Translations under genes and position numbers: made by a program | The notes under the pieces: generated by a model | What the model was told of the DNA's origin: nothing | What the model saw: the letters and a program-made list of their open reading frames with translations, nothing else | Databases searched by the model: none | Source of the DNA: Streptomyces galbus | GTDB lineage: Bacteria > Actinomycetota > Actinomycetes > Streptomycetales > Streptomycetaceae | Reading direction: 5' to 3' | Assembly: GCF_005280195.1 (NCBI RefSeq) | Contig: NZ_SZPR01000014.1 | Coordinates: 170,095 to 234,094 of the forward strand | Length of the DNA stretch: 64,000 bases | Shown here: piece after piece, positions 26,276 to 33,962 of the stretch | How the letters are laid out: each line of letters opens with the position of its first letter | Numbering within the stretch: position 1 is the stretch's first letter

Positions 26276-29200
26276 ATGCAGATCCGGCTGACCGTCGTAG
26301 ACCCGCTCGGCCCGCCCGCGTCCGAGGCACGCGGCCGCGCCGCGAGCCGCGACGTGCTGGTCACGGCGCCCGCGGGCACGGCGCTGGCCGCGGTCGCGTC
26401 GGCGCTCGCCACGGCGGTCTCCGGCGAGACGAGCGCGTCCGGCGGCGCGGTGGTGCTCTACGCGGGCGTGGAGCGCCTCGACGTCCAGCGCTGCACCCTC
26501 GGCGAGCCCCCGCTGGTCGACGGCGCGGTGCTGTCCCTGGGCGCCCCCGCCGACCCCGAGCCGCACCCGGAGGTGGCCGACGCCCCGGCCCGCCTCGACG
26601 TGGTCGCCGGCCCGGACGCGGGCGGGGTCCACCTGCTGCACGGCGGGCAGGTCCGGGTCGGCCGCTCCGCCGACGCCGACGTCCCCCTGGACGACCCGGA
26701 CGTCTCCCGTCTGCACTGCGCGGTGACCCTCGCCGCCGACGGCCGCGTCACCGTCGCCGACCTCGGCTCCACCAACGGCACCACCCTGGACGGCACCCGC
26801 GTGCCCGCCCGCCCGGTGCGCTTCGCCCCGGGCGCCCTGCTGCGCATCGGCGAGTCCACCCTGCGCCTGGCCCCGCCCGGCGGCCCCGGCACCCCGGTCC
26901 CGACCACCCCGGACGGCGAGGGCCACGTGCGCGTGGCGTGCCCCGGGTCCACGGCGGGCGGCACCGGGCGCGACGGCACGCGCAAGGGTGCCGCCGGCCA
27001 GGGCGCGCCGGGCGGTGCGCCGGGCTCCAGCCGACGGGTGAGCGGCCGGGGCGGACTCACCGCGCGCACGGTGCAGGCCCCGGCCGGCGACGGCACCGGC
27101 GCCCCCGCGGACGCCCCCGACCCCGCCCCCACGGACCTCGGCACCTCCCGCTCCCCCGACGGCGCGACGCATCACGGCTACGGCACGGGCGGCTGGGCCG
27201 GGCCGGCCCCGACCCGGGGCGAGCGGCCGCACGCACCCGGCGCGGCCTCCGGCGAGCGCGGAGCCCCCGCTGCCGAACCCGGCCCGACGGTCCCCGGGCA
27301 GGGCGGCGCCCCGTCCGTCGAACGGCACGGCGGTGCCGCCGGCCCGCCCCCAGGGGGTGCCGACGCGACCCACGCGGGCCGCCCGGGGCACGATCCGTTC
27401 GACGGACTGGCCGCCGACACCCGGGGCGCACACGTCCCGGCCGGCACCGGGACGCCGTACGACGGACCCGGCCGCAAGCCCACGCCCCTGCGCGGCACCG
27501 ACGTCCCGCCGCCCGCGCGCCGGCGCGGCGGGCTCTCCGCGTGGGCGCGGCGCCTCACCGGCGGCCGCGGCGCCGCCCCCGGCACGCCGGACGAGGGGCC
27601 GTACGACGTGCCCCCGGCGGACACCGCGCCCGAGCCGGCGGCCGCCGTGCCCGGTGTGCCCGAGACCTGGCCCGACCCGGCCACGCTGCTGCTGACGGCG
27701 CTCGGCCCCGGCCCCCGGCTGTGGGAGCGCGGGCCCGGGCACCCGGAGGCGCTCACCGTGCGGCTCGGCACGGCCGACCGGGCCGCGCCCGACGGCTCGG
27801 GCGTGCTGCCCGCCGTCCCGGTGACGACGGACCTGCGCGAGGTGGGCGCCCTGGGCCTGGCCGGTCCGCGCGAGCGGCTGTCCGGCCTGGCCCGCGCGGT
27901 GCTGGCGCAGCTCGCCGCGCTGCACTCCCCCGACACCCTGGAGATCGTCCTGGTCAGCACCGACCGCGCCCGCTCCGCGGAGGAGCGCGCCGCGGAGTGG
28001 GCCTGGCTGGGCTGGCTGCCCCACCTGCGTCCCGCGCACGGCCAGGACTGCCGCCTGCTGCTCGCCCACGACCGGGAGCAGGCCACGGCCCGCCTCGACG
28101 AGCTGCTGCGCAGGCTGGACACGCACGACGAGCCCGACGCCCACCGGCCGGGCCGGCCGGCGTCGTCCGCGCCGGACCGGTCCCTGCCCGCCCAGCGCCA
28201 GCCCCGGCCGGCCGAGGACGCCACGGACGGCGAGCCGGCCGACCCCGCCTCCCGGGCGACCCACCAGATCCCCCACCCCGGCCCGCACGCGTCCGCCGCC
28301 CCGGCCCGCCGTCCCTCCTGGGCGTTCGCCGACGGGCCCGCGGACGCCTCCGCCGCCCCGCAGCCTCACCCCGGCCCCCACACCGTCCTCGTCGTCGACG
28401 GCGACCCCGGCGGCGCCGACCTGCGGGAGGCCGTGGCGCGGCTGTCGCTCGACGGCCCGGATGCCGGGATCCACGTGCTGTGCCTCGCCGAGACCGCGTC
28501 GGCCTCCCCCGCCTCCCCGGTGACCGAGACGTACGAGGCGGCCTGCGCGGCCGTGCCCGCCTTCCGGCACTGCGGGGCCGTGGTGCTGCTCAGCGGCGAC
28601 GTGGCGACGGCCCTGCGGCTGCTGCGCGTGGTGCGGGTCGGCGGCCCGGGCAGCGAGCCGCCCGGCCCGGTGGGCCACGGCACGGTCGGCGCGGTGGACG
28701 CGGTGTCCGCCGCCTGGGCCGAGCGCTTCGCGCGGGCGCTGGCCCCGCTGCGCCCGGACGGCGCCGGTGAGCGGCACCCGCGCGTGGCGGCGCCGCTGCC
28801 CGCGTCGGCCCGGCTGCTGGACGAGCTGGGGCTGGCCCGCGCCACCCCGGCGTCCCTGATGGCCCGTTGGGCGGACGCGGCCGACGACCCGGAGGCCCTC
28901 GGCGGCCGGGCCGTCGGGGTGCTGGGAGCGGGCCCGCGCGGCCCGGTCGGCGTGGACCTGGCCGCCGACGGCCCGCACCTGCTGGTCGAGGGCCCGCCCG
29001 GCAGCGGCCGCACCGAGCTGCTGCGGGCCGTCGTCGCCTCGCTCGCCGCCGCCGAACGGCCCGACCGGCTCGGCATCGTGCTGATCGACGGCCGGGACAG
29101 CGTCGGCAAGGGCGGTGCCGGGCACGGCGACGGACTGGGGGTCTGTACCGACGTCCCGCACGTCACGACCCACCTGACCGCCAACGACCCGGTGCGCATG

Positions 29201-29935
29201 CGGGAGTTCGCGCAGTCGCTGAGCGCCGAGCTGAAGCGCCGCGCCGAACTGGTGGGCCGGGTGGACTTCGCGGAGTGGCACCGCCACCGCGCGGTCGCGG
29301 ACCGGATCGGCCCGCAGCGCGGCCCGGGCGGCGGGGGCGCCGCCGACCTGGACGGTCCGCCCAGCTCCACCCTGCGGCTGCGCCCCGGCGCGGCGGCCCG
29401 CCCGCGCACGGAGCCGGCGCCCGCGCTGCCCCGTCTCGTGGTGGTCGTCGACGACCTGGACGCCCTGGTCTCCCCGGCGCTGGGCTCCCCCGGACGGCCC
29501 GCGGCCGGGTCGGTGACGCGCGCGCTGGAGGCGGTGGCCCGCGACGGCGAGCGGCTCGGCGTGCACCTGGTGGCGGCGGCCGGCCCCGGTGGCCGTACGG
29601 CGGAGTCGGAGCCGTCCCGGCGGGCGACGCTGCGCATCACCCTGGACGCGCCGGGCTCCGGCGCGGACGAACCCGCGCCCGGGCGGGGCCGGCTGACCGG
29701 CCCGGACGGCCGCGTGACGCCGTTCCAGGGCGGCCGGGTGACGGGCCGTATCCCGCGTACGGCGACGGTGCGGCCGACGGTCGTGCCGCTGGACTGGCGC
29801 CGGATGGGCGACCCGCCGGCCCGCCGCCCGGTGCGCGAGCTGGGCAACGGCCCCACGGACCTGGCCCTGTTGGCCAGCGCGTTGGAGCGGGCGGCCCGCG
29901 AGGTTGCCGCGGCGGAGGTGCCGTCGCTGCTGTAG
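26276..29935 (+). CDS. FHA-domain protein with FtsK/SpoIIIE-like ATPase domain
   Basis: The 1219-residue protein combines three parts. The N-terminal region resembles EssC/ubiquitin-like sequence (about 1-90). An FHA phosphopeptide-binding domain follows (about 105-195; VRVGRSADADV, SRLHC, LGSTNGTTLDG). After a 250-residue Pro/Gly-rich linker comes a C-terminal FtsK/SpoIIIE-type ATPase region. The P-loop GPPGSGRTELL (about residue 906) has Arg where Lys is canonical; the Walker B is RLVVVVDDLDALV (about 1053). Only one clear ATPase module is present, unlike the two or three in type VII EccC/EssC, and no WXG100 or EccB/D gene is nearby. It may be a phospho-regulated scaffold or a divergent translocase. 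The ATG at 26276 is chosen over an upstream start with no domain support. Confidence 0.82.
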   Translation: MQIRLTVVDPLGPPASEARGRAASRDVLVTAPAGTALAAVASALATAVSGETSASGGAVVLYAGVERLDVQRCTLGEPPLVDGAVLSLGAPADPEPHPEVADAPARLDVVAGPDAGGVHLLHGGQVRVGRSADADVPLDDPDVSRLHCAVTLAADGRVTVADLGSTNGTTLDGTRVPARPVRFAPGALLRIGESTLRLAPPGGPGTPVPTTPDGEGHVRVACPGSTAGGTGRDGTRKGAAGQGAPGGAPGSSRRVSGRGGLTARTVQAPAGDGTGAPADAPDPAPTDLGTSRSPDGATHHGYGTGGWAGPAPTRGERPHAPGAASGERGAPAAEPGPTVPGQGGAPSVERHGGAAGPPPGGADATHAGRPGHDPFDGLAADTRGAHVPAGTGTPYDGPGRKPTPLRGTDVPPPARRRGGLSAWARRLTGGRGAAPGTPDEGPYDVPPADTAPEPAAAVPGVPETWPDPATLLLTALGPGPRLWERGPGHPEALTVRLGTADRAAPDGSGVLPAVPVTTDLREVGALGLAGPRERLSGLARAVLAQLAALHSPDTLEIVLVSTDRARSAEERAAEWAWLGWLPHLRPAHGQDCRLLLAHDREQATARLDELLRRLDTHDEPDAHRPGRPASSAPDRSLPAQRQPRPAEDATDGEPADPASRATHQIPHPGPHASAAPARRPSWAFADGPADASAAPQPHPGPHTVLVVDGDPGGADLREAVARLSLDGPDAGIHVLCLAETASASPASPVTETYEAACAAVPAFRHCGAVVLLSGDVATALRLLRVVRVGGPGSEPPGPVGHGTVGAVDAVSAAWAERFARALAPLRPDGAGERHPRVAAPLPASARLLDELGLARATPASLMARWADAADDPEALGGRAVGVLGAGPRGPVGVDLAADGPHLLVEGPPGSGRTELLRAVVASLAAAERPDRLGIVLIDGRDSVGKGGAGHGDGLGVCTDVPHVTTHLTANDPVRMREFAQSLSAELKRRAELVGRVDFAEWHRHRAVADRIGPQRGPGGGGAADLDGPPSSTLRLRPGAAARPRTEPAPALPRLVVVVDDLDALVSPALGSPGRPAAGSVTRALEAVARDGERLGVHLVAAAGPGGRTAESEPSRRATLRITLDAPGSGADEPAPGRGRLTGPDGRVTPFQGGRVTGRIPRTATVRPTVVPLDWRRMGDPPARRPVRELGNGPTDLALLASALERAAREVAAAEVPSLL

Positions 29936-30060
29936 CACGGGACGCTGGGCGCTGCGCGTCGCTTCCGATGGCGGTGCCGGCGCGCGTGGCGTGGCGTCGT
30001 GCTCGGGCCCCGCGCGATCACGACGCGGTCACGATCGCCCGCTTGACACGGTTCGCGCTC

Positions 30061-30089
30061 TTGCCGACCCCAGGCACCCGGCGTAGACC
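30061..30089 (+). promoter_or_regulatory. Possible promoter of the sugar ABC operon
   Basis: TTGCCG (30061-30066) and TAGACC (30084-30089) are spaced 17 bases apart, about 55 bases before the lipoprotein start. The match to the housekeeping consensus is only partial. Confidence 0.3.
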
Positions 30090-30143
30090 AGAGGCCACGG
30101 GACAGCGCTCGATCGTTCGACGAGGACGAAGAACGGGGCAGTG

Positions 30144-31529
30144 ATGCGCAGCACCAGCAACACCATCCGGACACGCAGAACCGTGCGGGCCGCGGCGACG
30201 CTCCTGGCGGGGGCCCTGGCGCTCTCGCTCTCCGCGTGCGGCGGCGACGACAACGACAGCGACAGCAGCTCCTCCCCCAGCGCGGGTGCGCAGGGGAACG
30301 GCAGCTCCCTGAACCTCCCCAAGCTCGACGGCACCAGTCTGTCGGTGGCCGCCGTGTGGACCGGCACCGAGCAGGCCAACTTCAAGAAGGTCCTCGCGGA
30401 GTTCGAGAAGCGCACCGGCGCGAAGGTCACCTTCGTCCCGGCGCAGGACCCGATCATCAACTTCCTCGGCTCCAAGGTGGCCGGCGGACAGCCGCCGGAC
30501 GTGGCGATGCTGCCCCAGCCGGGCGCCATCAAGCAGGCCGTGGACCGGGGCTGGGCCAAGCCGCTGGGCGCCGAGGCGCAGGCGGAGCTGGCGAAGAACT
30601 ACTCGCAGGGCTGGCAGGACATCGGCAAGGTCGGCGGCAAGCAGTACGGCGTGTACTACAAGGCCGCCAACAAGTCCCTGATCTGGTACAACGCGAAGGT
30701 CCTCGAGAACGCGGGCGCGAGCGAGCCGAAGACGTGGAAGGACCTGCTGTCCACCGCCCAGACGGTGTTCGACTCGGGCGTGACGCCGTTCTCCGTCGGC
30801 GGTGCCGACGGCTGGACGCTGACCGACTGGTTCGAGAACGTGTACCTCTCCCAGGCCGGCCCGGAGAAGTACGACCAGCTCGCCCAGCACAAGATCAAGT
30901 GGACGGACCCCTCCGTGAAGGAGGCGCTGACCACGCTCGCGCAGGTCTGGGGCAAGAAGGACTGGATCGCCGGCGGCCCGACGGGCGCGCTGCAGGTGGA
31001 GTTCCCGGCGTCGGTGACGCAGACGTTCACCGGCGGCGACCAGCCCAAGGCGGCCATGGTCTACGAGGGCGACTTCGTCCAGGTGAACATCGCGGACACC
31101 AAGGAGAAGGTCGGCACCGGGGCGAAGGTGTTCCCCTTCCCGGCGGTCGGCGGCACCGCGCCGGTGGTGTCCGGCGGTGACGCCGCGGTCATCCTGAAGG
31201 ACTCCAAGGGCGCGCAGGCGCTGGCCACGTTCCTCGCCTCCCCGGACGCGGCGACGATCCAGGCGAAGCTCGGCGGCTACCTGTCGCCGAACAAGAACGT
31301 GGACAACTCGGCGTACCCGAACGACGTCCAGCGCAGGATCGCCAAGGCGCTGATCGAGTCCGGCGACGACTTCCGCTTCGACATGTCCGACCAGGCGCCG
31401 CAGGCGTTCGGCGGCACCCCCGGCAAGGGCGAGTGGAAGGAGCTCCAGGACTTCCTGAAGAACCCGTCGGACGTCGCCGGGACCCAGGCGAAGCTGGAGG
31501 CCGACGCGGCCAAGGCGTACGGGAGCTGA
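30144..31529 (+). CDS. ABC transporter sugar-binding lipoprotein
   Basis: The 461-residue extracellular solute-binding protein of the family-1 (sugar) type has a twin-Arg-containing basic N-terminus and a lipobox LSLSACGG, with the Cys at about residue 32. A Ser/Asp linker and the binding domain follow. Motifs such as FEKRTGAKVTFVP, GGQPPDVAMLPQPG and an aromatic-rich ligand region are typical of oligosaccharide receptors. The ATG at 30144 directly follows a GTG at 30141 that could also serve as start. It heads a three-gene operon with two permeases. No ATPase is encoded, so a shared ATPase such as MsiK is likely (family knowledge). Confidence 0.88.
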   Translation: MRSTSNTIRTRRTVRAAATLLAGALALSLSACGGDDNDSDSSSSPSAGAQGNGSSLNLPKLDGTSLSVAAVWTGTEQANFKKVLAEFEKRTGAKVTFVPAQDPIINFLGSKVAGGQPPDVAMLPQPGAIKQAVDRGWAKPLGAEAQAELAKNYSQGWQDIGKVGGKQYGVYYKAANKSLIWYNAKVLENAGASEPKTWKDLLSTAQTVFDSGVTPFSVGGADGWTLTDWFENVYLSQAGPEKYDQLAQHKIKWTDPSVKEALTTLAQVWGKKDWIAGGPTGALQVEFPASVTQTFTGGDQPKAAMVYEGDFVQVNIADTKEKVGTGAKVFPFPAVGGTAPVVSGGDAAVILKDSKGAQALATFLASPDAATIQAKLGGYLSPNKNVDNSAYPNDVQRRIAKALIESGDDFRFDMSDQAPQAFGGTPGKGEWKELQDFLKNPSDVAGTQAKLEADAAKAYGS

Positions 31530-31536
31530 TCCGGCC

Positions 31537-32874
31537 ATGGCGTCGGCAACGGCGGGGGCCCGCAAGGCCCCCGCCCCTCGTTCGCGCAAGAGCGTGACCG
31601 GCACCCGCAGGAGCGTGGCGGCGCTGTTCCTGCTGCCCGCCCTGGTGCTGCTGGGCGCGCTCGTGGTGTACCCGATCGGGTACTCGGTCGTGCGCAGCTT
31701 CTACGACCAGTCCGGCGACGGCTTCGCCGGCATCGACAACTACAAGGAACTGTTCACCGACGACGGCATCCGCACCGCCCTGAAGAACAACATCATCTGG
31801 GTGGTGTTCGCGCCGACGGTCACCACCGCGCTGGGCCTGATCTTCGCGGTGCTGACCGAACGGGTGCGCTGGGGAACGGCGTTCAAGCTGGTCGTCTTCA
31901 TGCCGATGGCGATCTCGATGCTCGCCGCCGGCATCATCTTCCGGCTGGTGTACGACCAGGACCCCGACAAGGGCGTCGCCAACGCGGTGTGGGTGGGCGT
32001 GCACGACACGTTCGCCCAGTCCTCGGCGTTCCCGAAGGCGCACCCGGGCCGCCGGTCGCCGCTGGTGGCCCGCGACGGCGGCTTCGTGACCAGGCAGCCC
32101 GTGCACACCGGCGAGGCGGTCACCCTGCCGCTGGTCGGCGTCGCCCCGGGCCAGATGCCCGACGGCGCGAAGAAGGCGGTGGCGCCCGGGGCCGACCCGG
32201 GGAAGATCACCGGCACGACCTGGCAGGACTTCACCCGCGGCAAGGGCGTGGGCACGCTCGGCGCGCCCGACCCGACGGAGCTGGGCTACGCGGGCATGAG
32301 GATCGAGGCGGTCAAGGACGGCAAGGTCGTGGCCTCGGCCACGGCGGCCGGCGACGGCACGTTCACCCTGCCGGCGAAGGCCGACGGGGCCCTGCTGCGG
32401 CTGCCCGCCAGCAACTTCAAGGAGCCGTACAACGGACTGGACTGGCTGGGCCCGTCCCTGGTCACGCCGGCCATCATCGGCTCGTACATCTGGATGTGGG
32501 CGGGCTTCGCGATGGTGCTCGTCGCGGCGGGCCTCGCGGGGGTGCCCCGGGAGCTGCTGGAGGCGGCCCGCGTCGACGGGGCCACCGAGTGGCAGGTGTT
32601 CCGCCGGGTCACGGTGCCGCTGCTGGCGCCCGTGCTGGCGGTCGTCACCGTGACCCTGATGATCAACGTCCTGAAGATCTTCGACCTGGTCTTCATCATC
32701 GCGCCGGGCTCCTCGCAGGACGACGCCAACGTGCTCGCCCTGGAGCTGTACCGCAAGGGCTTCTCCGAGGACCAGCCGGGTGTCGCGAGCGCGATCGCGG
32801 TGTTCCTGCTGCTGCTGGTGATCCCGGTGATGTGGTTCAACATCCGCAGGCTGCGGCGGGAGGTGCGGCGATGA
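31537..32874 (+). CDS. Sugar ABC transporter permease with large periplasmic insertion
   Basis: This MalF/UgpA-type inner-membrane permease has 445 residues, against about 300 for ordinary members. The permease core is clear at both ends: FLLPALVLLGALVVYPIGYS at the start, and near the C-terminus the EAA loop RELLEAARVDGATEWQVFRRV that docks the ATPase. Between about residues 145 and 300 is an extracytoplasmic insertion. Part of it (MRIEAVKDGKVVASA and DGTFTLP, about 253-278) resembles a carboxypeptidase-regulatory-like beta-sandwich. It starts 7 bases after the lipoprotein stop and overlaps the next permease by four bases. Confidence 0.87.
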   Translation: MASATAGARKAPAPRSRKSVTGTRRSVAALFLLPALVLLGALVVYPIGYSVVRSFYDQSGDGFAGIDNYKELFTDDGIRTALKNNIIWVVFAPTVTTALGLIFAVLTERVRWGTAFKLVVFMPMAISMLAAGIIFRLVYDQDPDKGVANAVWVGVHDTFAQSSAFPKAHPGRRSPLVARDGGFVTRQPVHTGEAVTLPLVGVAPGQMPDGAKKAVAPGADPGKITGTTWQDFTRGKGVGTLGAPDPTELGYAGMRIEAVKDGKVVASATAAGDGTFTLPAKADGALLRLPASNFKEPYNGLDWLGPSLVTPAIIGSYIWMWAGFAMVLVAAGLAGVPRELLEAARVDGATEWQVFRRVTVPLLAPVLAVVTVTLMINVLKIFDLVFIIAPGSSQDDANVLALELYRKGFSEDQPGVASAIAVFLLLLVIPVMWFNIRRLRREVRR

Positions 32875-33791
32875 CCACGCACGCCGGAAGTGCCGGCAGC
32901 GTCCGCAAGACGGCACCGCCCGTGGAGGGCGTGACGCCGCGCGAGCCGCTCGCCGCGCGGATCGTCGAGAAGCTGGGCGGCGGGCTGGTGCGCGTCCTGC
33001 TGCTCGTCGTCGGGCTGTTCTGGCTGGTGCCGACGATCGGTCTGCTGATCTCCTCGCTGCGCCCGCCGGACGAGATGAGCGCGAGCGGCTGGTGGAAGGT
33101 GTTCAGCGAGCCGTCCCAACTGACCTTCGACAGCTACCAGAAGCTGCTGGAGAACAGCGACATCACCAACTCCATCCTCAACACCGTGCTCATCACGGTC
33201 CCGGCGACGCTCCTGGTCGTGATCGTGGGCTCGCTCGCGGGCTACGCGTTCGCGTGGATGGAGTTCCCCGGGCGCGACTGGTGGTTCCTGGCCGTGGTCG
33301 GGCTGCTCGTGGTGCCGGTGCAGGTGGCGCTCATCCCGATCGCCGAACTGTTCGGCAAGATCGGGCTGTTCGGTTCCATCCTGGGTGTGGTCCTGTTCCA
33401 CACGGGCTTCGGCCTGCCGTTCGCGGTGTTCCTGCTGCGCAACTTCTTCGCGGAGATCCCCCGCGAGCTGCTGGAGGCGGCCCGGCTGGACGGTGCGGGT
33501 GAACTGCGCCTGTTCTTCCGGGTGGTGATGCCGCTGGCCGGTCCGGCGGTCGCCTCGCTGGCGATCTTCCAGTTCCTGTGGGTGTGGAACGACATGCTCG
33601 TCGCCCTGGTGTTCACCGACGCCGACAGCCAGCCCATCACGGTCGCCCTGCAGACGCAGGTACGGCAGTTCGGCAACAACATCGACGTGCTGGCGCCGGG
33701 CGCGTTCATCTCCATGGTGATCCCGCTGGCCGTGTTCTTCGCGTTCCAGCGGCAGTTCGTCTCGGGCGTGATGGCCGGCGCGGTCAAGTGA
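32871..33791 (+). CDS. Sugar ABC transporter permease, MalG/UgpE type
   Basis: The 306-residue permease has six predicted helices and the EAA loop RELLEAARLDGAGELRLFFRV. It ends with FQRQFVSGVMAGAVK, a typical C-terminus of MalG-like subunits. The ATG at 32871 overlaps the preceding stop (ATGA) and is preceded by GGGAGG, so the two permeases are translationally coupled. Confidence 0.92.
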   Translation: MTTHAGSAGSVRKTAPPVEGVTPREPLAARIVEKLGGGLVRVLLLVVGLFWLVPTIGLLISSLRPPDEMSASGWWKVFSEPSQLTFDSYQKLLENSDITNSILNTVLITVPATLLVVIVGSLAGYAFAWMEFPGRDWWFLAVVGLLVVPVQVALIPIAELFGKIGLFGSILGVVLFHTGFGLPFAVFLLRNFFAEIPRELLEAARLDGAGELRLFFRVVMPLAGPAVASLAIFQFLWVWNDMLVALVFTDADSQPITVALQTQVRQFGNNIDVLAPGAFISMVIPLAVFFAFQRQFVSGVMAGAVK

Positions 33792-33834
33792 CCGGCGGCG
33801 CCTGCCGGCAGGGCGGGTGACCGGCGCGACCGGT

Positions 33835-33873
33835 CGAGGGGGGCGGGTCGGTACGACACCGGCGCGCCCCTCG
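33835..33873 (+). terminator. Possible terminator of the sugar ABC operon
   Basis: CGAGGGG (33835-33841) and CCCCTCG (33867-33873) form a stem that can be extended by imperfect GC pairs, about 45 bases after the operon stop. GC-rich surroundings reduce certainty. Confidence 0.45.
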
Positions 33874-33962
33874 TCGTTCACCCCCGCTTCCCCCGTATGC
33901 CACAAAAAGCGTAACCACGTCACTCCATTGGCCGTTGGCGGGCCGAACGCCCGCGCCGACCC

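Noticed and set aside
26276..29935. Type VII secretion locus
   Set aside because: Only a single ATPase-like protein is present; no WXG100, EccB, EccD or MycP genes are adjacent.
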